Source: Ruminococcus sp. (GTDB taxonomy: Bacteria; Bacillota; Clostridia; Oscillospirales; Ruminococcaceae). Taken from it: a stretch of 64,000 nt of DNA. A program made the position numbers and the translations under genes. The notes beneath the pieces were generated by a model. That model had not been told where the DNA came from. It ran no database searches and was given only the letters and a program-made list of their open reading frames with translations. The DNA lies in the NCBI RefSeq assembly GCF_017464355.1, contig NZ_JAFUAG010000034.1, positions 1 through 64,000 of the forward strand, read 5' to 3'. Shown in pieces: positions 53,778-62,253 of this stretch (the stretch's first letter is position 1; every line of letters starts with the position of its first letter).

Positions 53778-55967
53778 TTGGGTTGGTTTGAAAAACAAAT
53801 TAAACAGCGCAGCGATCTGGACCAGCAGCTGTTTGAAGAATCCTTCTTCCGTGCGGCGGGGGTAGTTCTTGGGGAACGCACCGCCACGAAGATAAGCGAT
53901 GACCACATAATAACAAAGCAGGCCGTTGATGATATACTGAAATACTACCATTTCAAGCCTGTCGATGTTCCCAAAAGCATAAAGGAACACGAGGCGCAGC
54001 TGGATCACTGTCTGCGCCACTACGGGCTGATGAAGAGGCTGATAATACTTGAAGAAGGCTGGTGGAAAGACGCTTACGGCGCCATACTGGCTTACAGAAA
54101 AGACAGCGGTGAGCCTGTGGCTATCATACCGCGGACTATTGGCGGGTACAGTTTTCTGGACAGAACTACAGGCAAGCAGGTAAAGCTTGACCGCAGCAAG
54201 GCTGAACTATTTGAAACTGAGGCTTACTGCTTCTACAAGCCCCTGCCCCAGAGAAAGCTGGGCATACCCGATCTTCTGCTGTATATGAAAAACTGCCTGA
54301 CCATGAGAGATTCGGTGTTGATAGTGGGTGCGGCACTGGCGGTAACGCTGGTGGGTATGCTGATGCCCCGCCTTACCAAGGCGCTGACAGGGCCTGTAAT
54401 ATCCTCGGGCAGCGGCAGGATGCTTACGGGCACAGCCATATGTATGCTGTGTACTGCCATTGCTTCACAGCTGATGACCTCCATAAACACACTGCTCAGC
54501 GGGCGAATAATGGCCAAGACGAGCCTTGGGGTACAAGCCGCCATGATGATGAGGGTGATGAGCCTGCCTGCCAACTTCTTCCGAAAATACAGTGCAGGTG
54601 AGCTTACCAACCGTTCGCTGTCGGTGAACCAGCTTTGCGAGCTGATAGTCAGCATGGTCATCGGCACGAGTCTTAGCTCCCTGACTTCCCTGCTGTATAT
54701 CACCCAGATATTCAGCTTTGCGCCAACGCTGGTGGTGCCCTCACTGCTCATCATACTGATCACAGTGGTGTTCACCACCATATCCTCCATTGTGCAGGTA
54801 CGCATAAGCAAACAGCAGATGGAACTCGGCGCCAAGGAAGCGGGCACCACCTATGCCATGATAAGCGGTGTGCAGAAGATAAAGCTGGCAGGTGCAGAAA
54901 AGCGATTTTTCGCCCGCTGGCTGAATGAGTATTCCGACTGCGCCGAGCTTACCTATGCGCCGCCCACTTTCATTAAGATAAACAGCGTCATCACCACGGC
55001 CATAGGCCTGTTTTCAAATATTATACTGTTTTTCCTGGCCGTTAAGGGCGGGGTGGATCAGTCAAGCTATTTCGCCTTTACAGCGGCTTACGGGGCGGTC
55101 ATGGGAGCCTTTGCTGCACTGGCAGCCATGGCGCTTTCGGCGGGCAGGATAAAGCCCATACTTGAAATGGCAGAGCCTTTCCTGAAAGCAGAGCCTGAAA
55201 CTGCTGACAACAAGGAGATAGTCACCAAGCTGACAGGGGGCGTTGAACTCAACAATGTCTATTTCAGGTACGGCGAGAATTCGCCCTATATAGTAAAGGA
55301 TCTTTCGCTGAAAATTAAGGCTGGGGAATATGTGGCCATTGTCGGCAGGACAGGCTGCGGAAAATCAACTCTGATGAGGCTGCTGCTGGGATTTGAAAAG
55401 CCCGAGAAGGGCGCAGTTTTCTATGACGGCAAGGATCTAAGCCGCCTGGACACAGGTTCGCTGAGAAGAAACATAGGCTCTGTCATGCAGAACGGCGGGC
55501 TTTTCCAGGGAGATATCTATTCAAACATAGTTATCTCGGCACCCCACCTTACCCTTGAAGATGCCTGGGCTGCCGCAGAGGTGGCGAGCATAGCGGAGGA
55601 TATCAGAGCTATGCCCATGGGTATGCAGACCCTTATCTCCGAGGGACAGGGGGGCATCTCAGGGGGACAGAAACAGCGCCTGATGATAGCCAGAGCCGTG
55701 GCACCCAAGCCTAAGATACTCATTCTGGACGAAGCGACCTCAGCCCTGGACAACAAGACCCAGAAGCAGGTCAGCGAGGCGCTGGACAAAATGGGCTGCA
55801 CCAGGATAGTCATAGCACACAGGCTATCCACCATAAGGCACTGCGACAGGATACTTGTGCTTGAGGGCGGCAGTATCATCGAGGACGGCAGCTATGAAGA
55901 GCTTATAGCGAAAAACGGTTATTTTGCCGAGCTGGTCGAACGGCAGCGGCTGGACATCGGCCAGTGA
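53778..55967 (+). CDS. NHLM partner permease/ATPase
   Basis: This ~729-residue protein is the second half of the NHLM exporter. An N-terminal ~200-residue region lacks peptidase residues and has the family's (MGWFEKQIKQR) beginning. Membrane helices and an ATPase follow (GRTGCGKST, ISGGQKQRLM, ILDEATSALD). The frame is open from GTG 53769, but AGGAGG overlaps that codon. TTG 53778 is eight bases after AGGAGG and gives the family-typical N-terminus, so I place the start there. It overlaps none of its neighbours and follows the C39-ABC gene by 12 bp. Confidence 0.88.
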   Translation: MGWFEKQIKQRSDLDQQLFEESFFRAAGVVLGERTATKISDDHIITKQAVDDILKYYHFKPVDVPKSIKEHEAQLDHCLRHYGLMKRLIILEEGWWKDAYGAILAYRKDSGEPVAIIPRTIGGYSFLDRTTGKQVKLDRSKAELFETEAYCFYKPLPQRKLGIPDLLLYMKNCLTMRDSVLIVGAALAVTLVGMLMPRLTKALTGPVISSGSGRMLTGTAICMLCTAIASQLMTSINTLLSGRIMAKTSLGVQAAMMMRVMSLPANFFRKYSAGELTNRSLSVNQLCELIVSMVIGTSLSSLTSLLYITQIFSFAPTLVVPSLLIILITVVFTTISSIVQVRISKQQMELGAKEAGTTYAMISGVQKIKLAGAEKRFFARWLNEYSDCAELTYAPPTFIKINSVITTAIGLFSNIILFFLAVKGGVDQSSYFAFTAAYGAVMGAFAALAAMALSAGRIKPILEMAEPFLKAEPETADNKEIVTKLTGGVELNNVYFRYGENSPYIVKDLSLKIKAGEYVAIVGRTGCGKSTLMRLLLGFEKPEKGAVFYDGKDLSRLDTGSLRRNIGSVMQNGGLFQGDIYSNIVISAPHLTLEDAWAAAEVASIAEDIRAMPMGMQTLISEGQGGISGGQKQRLMIARAVAPKPKILILDEATSALDNKTQKQVSEALDKMGCTRIVIAHRLSTIRHCDRILVLEGGSIIEDGSYEELIAKNGYFAELVERQRLDIGQ

Positions 55968-55981
55968 CGGAGGGCCTTGCA

Positions 55982-56392
55982 ATGACAGAACTTGAAAGAT
56001 CACAAAAAACCCTGCAAACCAGCCCTGAGCTGAAAGCTGAATATCTTAAGATACTTGACAGCCTTATGACCGACGGTGAGATAACGGCGGAAATGAAATC
56101 AGTGGCGGCCAAAAAGCTGGGATTTTCCATTACAGCCGCTGAATTTGCGAAACTAAGTGCCCCCACGGGCTGCGACACTGCCCCTGACGGTAAAACAGTG
56201 GGCTGTCCCTGCGGGGAATACCTCACCTGGACAGACTACTGGATACGCAACAAAGATGACCTCTGCCCCAAAGGGGGAAAGCACGAGCCCGAGGACGGCA
56301 GCGGCGGAAAGGTCTGCAAAAAGTGCAGGTTGGGGCTCTGCGAAAGAGGTGTGCTGGAGCTTTACGACAGGTACGGAAATGAGCTTGCATGA
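55982..56392 (+). CDS. Cys-rich protein with Nif11-like leader, candidate NHLM substrate
   Basis: This ~136-residue protein has an N-terminal ~58-residue helical part (SPELKAEYLKILDSLM, AAKKLGFSITAAEFAKL). It resembles Nif11-type leaders, which are known NHLM substrates. The C-terminal part holds seven Cys (GCPCGEYL, KVCKKCRLGLC), a pattern that could bind zinc or form disulfides. There is no canonical GG cut site at the expected place. ATG 55982 has GGAGG eight bases upstream. It sits 14 bp after the ABC gene. It may instead be an accessory protein. No modification enzyme is encoded nearby. Confidence 0.6.
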   Translation: MTELERSQKTLQTSPELKAEYLKILDSLMTDGEITAEMKSVAAKKLGFSITAAEFAKLSAPTGCDTAPDGKTVGCPCGEYLTWTDYWIRNKDDLCPKGGKHEPEDGSGGKVCKKCRLGLCERGVLELYDRYGNELA

Positions 56393-56454
56393 GCATAAAC
56401 TACATTAGCTCAAAGGTCTGTAGCTTATGCAGCAGTATAATTAAAAACTGACTA

Positions 56455-56483
56455 TTGAAATCACACTGAAAATGTGTTATCAT
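56455..56483 (+). promoter_or_regulatory. Promoter of the double-glycine precursor
   Basis: TTGAAA (56455-56460) and TATCAT (56478-56483) with a 17-bp spacer, 64 bp before the start codon. Confidence 0.65.
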
Positions 56484-56547
56484 ATAGTCACAGAAGAGAA
56501 TAAACCAAAGCGGCAGCAGCCGAAGACTACAGAAGGAGGAAAATATC

Positions 56548-56832
56548 ATGGCTGAAAATTTAAATAACATCGACACTGAGCTTGACCTGAATGAACTTGA
56601 GGGAGTATCAGGGGGCGTTACGGGCAGCTCAGCAGGCACGGAGAATAACAGGTTCGCTGATATCGTGGCTTACTGTCTTATCTGCAAAAGACAGCTGCAA
56701 TGCCTCGGCACCATGCGTGTACCGGGACAGGGTGCTACTACCAACATTTTCATCTGCACCAACAAGACCTGCCCCGAATTCAGCAAAAGGAAGGACAACC
56801 TTCAAGTACAGTGGCCCGCTGCCAACGGCTAA
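56548..56832 (+). CDS. Double-glycine leader precursor with zinc-ribbon-like core
   Basis: This 94-residue protein has the leader ELDLNELEGVSGG (cut expected after residue 23), a textbook C39 substrate. The 71-residue mature part has Cys 43, 46, 52, 70 and 75 (YCLICKRQLQC and FICTNKTC), spaced like a zinc ribbon. It is longer than most class II bacteriocins and has no Ser/Thr-Cys pattern demanding lanthionines. It has its own promoter and terminator and an AAGGAGG site. It is probably the secreted product of the NHLM locus. Whether it is an antimicrobial, a signal or an effector is unknown. Confidence 0.78.
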   Translation: MAENLNNIDTELDLNELEGVSGGVTGSSAGTENNRFADIVAYCLICKRQLQCLGTMRVPGQGATTNIFICTNKTCPEFSKRKDNLQVQWPAANG

Positions 56833-56860
56833 AGTATCCGAGGACCCTAACAGTATTTAA

Positions 56861-56895
56861 AACGGGACAGTCCGCAGACTGTCCCGTTGTTTTTA
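56861..56895 (+). terminator. Terminator of the double-glycine precursor
   Basis: AACGGGACAGTC-CGCA-GACTGTCCCGTT, a perfect 12-bp stem, then GTTTTT. Confidence 0.9.
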
Positions 56896-57021
56896 TGTAT
56901 ATATCCGCCGTACCCTTTACAGTGCGGCAAAAACATCACAGATCAAATTTTTCCATCTGCTTAATGAACAGGGCTGCTTCGGGATAGCTGTCTGCCATTT
57001 CTGAGAATAATGTGATCTGCT

Positions 57022-57058
57022 AAAAAAGTCCGCTGACCAAACGAACTGTCAGCGGACT
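57022..57058 (-). terminator. Terminator of the kinase operon
   Basis: AGTCCGCTGAC and GTCAGCGGACT form an 11-bp stem followed by six U residues on the minus strand. Confidence 0.88.
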
Positions 57059-57065
57059 TTTGCTA

Positions 57066-58280
57066 TTATTTCTTTGCGTTCATTCTTGCGATACGCTTTT
57101 TCTCAGCTGCGGCTTTCATTGCGTCGCTCTTGGAGTCGCCGCTGTTTTCCTTTTCGTACTCGTCTATGATATCGTTGGTATCATCGTCGTCATCATCAAG
57201 GAAATTGCCCAGACGTTTCTTGAAAGCGTTACCGGAACTGCCGTTCTTGTTCAGGTACTCGCTCTTGAGGAACTCGCTGGCCTGAGGTGTCATGACGCTC
57301 TGTGTATTGGCGCCTGTGTAAGAAGATGTAACACCTGCAGCAGCGTTTATGCTGGTCGATGCGGGAGGCATCTGCATCTGCTGGTAGGGGTTGGGATCAT
57401 TTACATCAGGCTGAACCCCCGGCATACCGTAGCCCTGCTGAGGGAAGCCCTGATTCATACCATAGCCCTGCTGGGTGAAGCCCTGATTCATGCCGTAGCC
57501 CTGCTGGGGGAAAGCCTGTCCCATGCCATAGCCCTGCTGAGGAAAGCCCTGGTTCATGCCGTAGCCCTGCTGGGGGAAAACCTGGTTCATGCCGTAGCCC
57601 TGCTGGGGGAAACCCTGGTTCATACCGTAGCCGCCCTGCTGGGGGAAGCCCTGGTTCATGCCATAGCCGCCCTGCTGCGGCATACCCTGTCCCATAATAG
57701 GCTGACCCATACCTGCGGGCTGCTGCGGCTGAGCGCTGTGCGCTGCTTTATCGGTATTGACCGAGGTACCGTTGTCATCAAACAGGAAGGAAGACGCTGC
57801 CACAGGTTCAGCGGGGGCAGCCTCCTCATAGAAGGGATTGCTCTTGTCAACGCTGAAGCCGTCAACGAATTCCGAGGGTGCAAGACCCTCGCTGCTGCTG
57901 CCTGCCAGTTCACCCAGAGAAGCTTCCCTGTTGCCGTCGCAGGCTGCCATACAGCGGCTGTTTGAGCCGTTAAGGTCGAGAAACAGCTTTGCTGTATCAG
58001 CATCAGGGGTCACGACCATTTCGCTGCCGATATCCATTATCAGCAGTGATGAAGCGACAGTTCTGCCGTTGGCCTTCATGGCAGTAAGTGCAAATTCAGC
58101 CGCTTTACGGACAACTACATCATCACCCGAAACAGCAAGCCCTGTAACACCGCTGTATACGGTGCCGTCTTCTGCTGCTGCAAGGCAAAGCTCACTGCCC
58201 ATAGGCGCATAGCTGCCCTTTTCAGAACGGATCTTTCCTGCCAGCGCCGTTGCCTTGTTTTTCAAAGTACCAATATCCAT
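57066..58280 (-). CDS. Deaminase-like protein with Q/G/Y tandem repeats
   Basis: This ~404-residue protein has three parts. Residues about 1-110 look like a degenerate cytidine-deaminase fold ([20 protein letters not shown]) without the full zinc motif. Residues about 185-285 are eight or nine tandem copies of a 10-11-residue unit ([11 protein letters not shown]), low in complexity and prion-like. The tail has an acidic run (DDDDDD) and ends in basic residues. Such a chain is likely flexible and may phase-separate or act as a scaffold. It has no signal peptide. ATG 58280 and GTG 58289 are both possible starts. It is the last gene of an operon with a protein kinase, which might phosphorylate it. 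Confidence 0.6.
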   Translation of the reverse strand: MDIGTLKNKATALAGKIRSEKGSYAPMGSELCLAAAEDGTVYSGVTGLAVSGDDVVVRKAAEFALTAMKANGRTVASSLLIMDIGSEMVVTPDADTAKLFLDLNGSNSRCMAACDGNREASLGELAGSSSEGLAPSEFVDGFSVDKSNPFYEEAAPAEPVAASSFLFDDNGTSVNTDKAAHSAQPQQPAGMGQPIMGQGMPQQGGYGMNQGFPQQGGYGMNQGFPQQGYGMNQVFPQQGYGMNQGFPQQGYGMGQAFPQQGYGMNQGFTQQGYGMNQGFPQQGYGMPGVQPDVNDPNPYQQMQMPPASTSINAAAGVTSSYTGANTQSVMTPQASEFLKSEYLNKNGSSGNAFKKRLGNFLDDDDDDTNDIIDEYEKENSGDSKSDAMKAAAEKKRIARMNAKK

Positions 58281-58343
58281 TTTTTCCACCGTGATCCTTT
58301 CGTTTTATCGGTATCACCCGAAATACAGCCCTCACGAGAGCTG

Positions 58344-59714
58344 TCATAATTTTTCCTTCTGTGCAGGGGGCTGCAAAGCCCTTGCACGTATATTCCCTAT
58401 TTCCATGCGCAGACCGCCCCAGACAGGCACACCCTTGCCTTCCCTGACATTATACACCTTACCGTCGGGAAGCACTGCCCGCCACACCAGCGGTGTGCAG
58501 TTTTTTATACCCGGCATACTGCGGTCAAGCCTGTTTTCCACCACCTCGCCAAGGACAGTATCCGTGTCGGCATACAGTGGGTCAAGCTCACACACACGTA
58601 TCTTATAGCCGCAGTACATAGGGGCTTTTATGCTGTTTTTGTTATATTCCAGCACTGCATATTCTCTTGCGCAGGCAGGACATCTGCAGGTGTTCCGTGG
58701 GGTCATATCATTGACACAGAAAGTTTCTGCCCCGCACACACAGCTGAGTATCTCTGCCCTTAGTCTTATGAAAAGCTGTTTCCACTCACTCTCGATGAGG
58801 CGCTTTGAGGGGTCTCCCATTCCAAGAGTGAAGGACCTTATGAAAGCGTCCCTGATATATTGCGGGAAGAACTCCCACAGGCTAACAGTACGGTCGTGAA
58901 TGCCTGCCACAGGACGGTTTGAAGTATCCTCGGGGTCGAAGATGAACACCCCGTTATTGCCGTAGGCCATTCGCCTGGCATTATCTGTCAGCGCACCTGC
59001 ACCCAGCACCCTTTCGCCCTCAAGAGGGTCAGCACGGAACAGCATACGAAACAGCAGCACTGCCAGCGAATACTTATCCGTCTGAACATCGGGCACAGCC
59101 ATGCCCCTGACTATCTCGGGAGCCATGTAGCCCTGCTTGCCGCTTATGCCGAAATTGCTCCCCTCAGGGGCAATGTTGTCACAGTCGCACACGAGGACAT
59201 CTCCTGTTTCGGTATCGATGAAAAATCCGCCGTCATTGAGATCCTGGTAGCTTTTGCCAACGCGGTGAAGCTCACCCATGGCACTGACGATATTTATAGC
59301 CGCCGTAAGGTTGGCAAAAAGCCCCGAGAACAGCACAGGTCTGCTTGCCAGCCTGCCTGTCAGCGGGTCGCTCACCTGCCTGAAGCTTGTTATCACATCT
59401 GTCAGCTGCACATAGTTTTCAGGCATTATCTCCATAAGATAGCCGAACTCGCCGTCAGCGTTCACCTCTGTCATGAACTGAGGCCAGACGAACCGCTTGT
59501 CAGGCGCACCATCGTCGATATTGTTCTCGATGTTCCGCCTGAATTCCTCAGGGGAAGATATCTTGCTTATATCATACCATTTGAGCGCCATGGGCTTCCC
59601 GTGGAAGTCTACCCTGTAAACAGTACCCTGTCCGCCGCTGCCAAGAATGCCCAGCACCCTGGCGCTGCCGCCGTACTGTATGCTTATATCCTGTCCGATA
59701 CTAAGTCCCACCAT
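58344..59714 (-). CDS. Ser/Thr protein kinase-like protein with zinc ribbon
   Basis: This 456-residue cytosolic protein has a kinase fold at about 8-300: glycine loop LGSGGQGTVYRV, ATP-anchoring Lys in MALKWYD, catalytic loop YQDLNDGGFFID, DCDN in place of DFG, and GYMAPEIV. HRD is altered to YQD but its Asp remains, so activity is plausible. A Cys-rich ribbon follows (CVCGAETFC, CRCPACAREY). It resembles kinases of TerY-type phosphorylation modules, but no vWA or PP2C partner is present in the window. It has no membrane segment, unlike PrkC. It lies 5 bp after the LRR gene in one operon. Confidence 0.82.
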   Translation of the reverse strand: MVGLSIGQDISIQYGGSARVLGILGSGGQGTVYRVDFHGKPMALKWYDISKISSPEEFRRNIENNIDDGAPDKRFVWPQFMTEVNADGEFGYLMEIMPENYVQLTDVITSFRQVSDPLTGRLASRPVLFSGLFANLTAAINIVSAMGELHRVGKSYQDLNDGGFFIDTETGDVLVCDCDNIAPEGSNFGISGKQGYMAPEIVRGMAVPDVQTDKYSLAVLLFRMLFRADPLEGERVLGAGALTDNARRMAYGNNGVFIFDPEDTSNRPVAGIHDRTVSLWEFFPQYIRDAFIRSFTLGMGDPSKRLIESEWKQLFIRLRAEILSCVCGAETFCVNDMTPRNTCRCPACAREYAVLEYNKNSIKAPMYCGYKIRVCELDPLYADTDTVLGEVVENRLDRSMPGIKNCTPLVWRAVLPDGKVYNVREGKGVPVWGGLRMEIGNIRARALQPPAQKEKL

Positions 59715-59719
59715 GGCTG

Positions 59720-60742
59720 TTACCTCACAATATCATGCCTGATGTCATGCTCTTCACAGAACCGACGGGCATAGCTGCCCGCTTCGCAGCTGACCGTAAG
59801 CATACCGCAGTAGGAGAATGCCGTAGGGTCGATATACCTTATCCCCCGCGGAAGATTTACTCTTTCCAGCTTTTCGCAGCCCGAAAAAGCCCCCGCACCT
59901 ATCATGCAGACAGATGAGGGAATATCCACCTCGCTCAGGGAAACACAGCCGCCGAACAGTTCATCGTCTATCTCGCAAAGTCTGCGGGGCAGCCTGACAG
60001 TTTTAAGCCTTTCACAGCCTGAGAACGCACCCTGCTTTATAACGCACACCGAATCAGGCAGCTCAATGCTGACAAGGTGTACACATTCCGCAAAAGCATA
60101 TCTGCCGATGACAAGCATTGTTGAAGGCAGCTTGACAGTCTTGAGGCGCACATAGCCGTGATAGACAAAGTCGTTGATCCTGACATAGCCCTCGGGCACA
60201 GCAATATTGCGGGAAAGCTTTGAACGCACTGCATCTGCCGCAGTAAGTGCCGCAGCACCCGACGCAGAAAAAGCAGCCTCTCCCGCTGTGTCTTCTTCAG
60301 TTCTAACCTGTCTAATTTCCTGCTCCCCGACCCTGTAAGCCGACTGATACGGCAAGTCAAGCAGATATGTAAAGCAAGCCAATACGAAATCGCTTGCATT
60401 CTCAGCCAGAAAAGCTTCGCCCATAAGGCTACGCTTAGCCTTTAAAATAGCTATCTCAGGTTCATGCCTGCCCTTTATCAGCGTGGCAAGCACCCCTGCT
60501 TTAACAGCACGCACCAGCAGCCTGCGCTCCTTATCGAACTCAGGCAGATGATCCATAAGCAGCGAAACAAAGCGTTTGCTGCCGCCCTCGCCTATGCCGT
60601 AAAGCTCGGCCATGCTGCGCAGCCTGCGCTGTATCACCGAAGTATCAGCAAAACCCTTTATATTCTGTAAAACGGGAGCCCCGCATTCATCACACGCGAT
60701 GCTGCCCTCCCTTATCTCACTCCGACAACGTTCGCAGCGCAC
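59720..60742 (-). CDS. Zinc-ribbon protein with BspA-type leucine-rich repeats
   Basis: This 340-residue protein starts with a CxxC...CxxC zinc ribbon (MRCERCRSEI, ACDECGAPV). A helical region follows at about 35-150, then LRR_5 repeats at about 180-320 (LVSIELPDSVCVIKQGAFSG, LKTVRLPRRLCEIDDELFGG). LRR_5 repeats are common in secreted proteins, but there is no signal peptide, so this is cytosolic. It is the first gene of the three-gene kinase operon and may be an adaptor for the kinase. Confidence 0.78.
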   Translation of the reverse strand: MRCERCRSEIREGSIACDECGAPVLQNIKGFADTSVIQRRLRSMAELYGIGEGGSKRFVSLLMDHLPEFDKERRLLVRAVKAGVLATLIKGRHEPEIAILKAKRSLMGEAFLAENASDFVLACFTYLLDLPYQSAYRVGEQEIRQVRTEEDTAGEAAFSASGAAALTAADAVRSKLSRNIAVPEGYVRINDFVYHGYVRLKTVKLPSTMLVIGRYAFAECVHLVSIELPDSVCVIKQGAFSGCERLKTVRLPRRLCEIDDELFGGCVSLSEVDIPSSVCMIGAGAFSGCEKLERVNLPRGIRYIDPTAFSYCGMLTVSCEAGSYARRFCEEHDIRHDIVR

Positions 60743-60851
60743 AACACACCCTCCTGTCGGATCCGATACAGCCCCAAAATGCGCCGTATCAAAACTTCTA
60801 TGATAAATTATACTCTAAGTTCAAATTTTCAAGCTATAGTTCCACGTTCAT

Positions 60852-60880
60852 ATTTTAACACCATTCAACAGATTTGTCAA
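60852..60880 (-). promoter_or_regulatory. Sigma-A promoter of the kinase operon
   Basis: TTGACA (60875-60880) and TAAAAT (60852-60857) with a 17-bp spacer, 110 bp before the start codon. Confidence 0.78.
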
Positions 60881-61050
60881 GGGATAAATTGGATTTTTTG
60901 TTTTTATTTCCATATATTAATTTTAAACTCTACTAAAATAATAAACTTTTTAGGCGCTTTCAATTGTATACGTTTACACTTGTACAGACAACTAGTCATA
61001 TTGCCTAAAGAATATGTAAAAAAATTGTTATTTGTCATACACTTACAAAC

Positions 61051-61079
61051 TTGAATTTTACGACAAAATGTGTTAAAAT
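61051..61079 (+). promoter_or_regulatory. Sigma-A promoter of the binding-protein/GGDEF operon
   Basis: TTGAAT (61051-61056) and TAAAAT (61074-61079) with a 17-bp spacer. The region between this and the divergent promoter at 60880 is AT-rich and holds no gene. Confidence 0.7.
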
Positions 61080-61183
61080 AGTATTGCTCGAAATTTCATA
61101 TTTTAAAAGTGACGGAGGTATAGTCTGTAAGCACGGCCGTGGTGCCTGCAGCTATCCTATCATCAGAGGAGGTCAAAGAGCAG

Positions 61184-62239
61184 ATGAAATGGAATAAAAG
61201 GATAGTTGACCGCGCTGCCATAGGCGCGTTGGCATTCGCAATGGTGATGACATCAGGCTGCGGTGCCAAGAAGGAGGAATCCCACGGACAGATAACCGTT
61301 ATCGTAAAGTCACAGGACCCTTACTGGGATTCGGTGAAGAAGGGTGCTGATGAGGCTGCTGATGAGCTTGGCTACACTATCGACTGGCAGGCGCCCGAAA
61401 ACGAGAACATTGCACAGAATTCATACGTTGAGACCGCCGTACACAACGGCACTAAGGCTATACTGGTAGCACCCTCAGTGGCTGACGGCCTGGACGACAG
61501 CTTCAAAATGGCCGCTGACAGCGAGATACCCATACTGGCCATTGATACGGATATAGACTCGGAATACAAGGAGAGCTGCCTTGCTACCAATCAGGACGCA
61601 GCAGGCGGTATTGCAGCCAGAGAAACTCTGCAGCTGCTGCCCCAGGGCGGTCAGATAGCTGTTATGGGACATATGCAGGATTCACCTACTGCCATAGGCA
61701 GATTTGGGGGTTATTTTGCAAACCTTCCCCACACCAACACCACAGGCTTCAGCTTACCTGCAGGCTATGATGACAGCACCGTGCTGGACGAGGAAACGGG
61801 TGCAGGTCTTGCAAGGACAGGCACACCTGTTTTTGACCTTGTAGACATCAGGTTCTGCGACAACAACGCTGATGTGGCAGTTGATGAGACCAAGGCAATG
61901 CTTGAGGCTCACCCTGATATCAAGGTCATTTACTGCACAAACCAGACCTCTACTGTAGGTGTGGGCAGAGCTATCAACGAGCTGGGATACAAGGAGCAGG
62001 TACAGGTGGTAGGCTTTGACTCCTCCGACGAAGAGATAGATTTCGTTCAGAAGGGCGTGCTTGACGGCATAGTTGTACAGAACCCTTACAACATGGGCTA
62101 CCTGGGTGTAAGGTACGCTGTAAAGAGCATAAACGGTTACTCGATACCTTCAGGTATTGATACAGGTGCGACATTCGTTACAAAGGATAATCTGGAAAAT
62201 CCCGAAGTCCAGATGCTCCTGCACCCTGAGAATTACTAA
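61184..62239 (+). CDS. Sugar-binding-type lipoprotein (Peripla_BP_4)
   Basis: This ~351-residue lipoprotein (MVMTSGCGAK) has the fold of ribose/galactose-type ABC binding proteins: VIVKSQDPYWDSVKKGADEA, ILVAPSVADGLDD, AIDTDIDSE, then IKVIYCTNQT and VQVVGFDSSDE. No ABC permease or ATPase gene follows. Instead a membrane GGDEF-like protein starts 14 bp later, so this protein more likely senses a ligand for a signalling receptor than feeds a transporter. The frame is open from 61139, but ATG 61184, with GAGGAGG upstream, starts the signal peptide. Confidence 0.85.
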   Translation: MKWNKRIVDRAAIGALAFAMVMTSGCGAKKEESHGQITVIVKSQDPYWDSVKKGADEAADELGYTIDWQAPENENIAQNSYVETAVHNGTKAILVAPSVADGLDDSFKMAADSEIPILAIDTDIDSEYKESCLATNQDAAGGIAARETLQLLPQGGQIAVMGHMQDSPTAIGRFGGYFANLPHTNTTGFSLPAGYDDSTVLDEETGAGLARTGTPVFDLVDIRFCDNNADVAVDETKAMLEAHPDIKVIYCTNQTSTVGVGRAINELGYKEQVQVVGFDSSDEEIDFVQKGVLDGIVVQNPYNMGYLGVRYAVKSINGYSIPSGIDTGATFVTKDNLENPEVQMLLHPENY

Positions 62240-62253
62240 GGAGGTACTGGATA

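Noticed and set aside
57400-57700. Regular repeats resembling a CRISPR array
   Set aside because: Units are contiguous without unique spacers, keep one reading frame and encode [11 protein letters not shown]. No cas genes are present.
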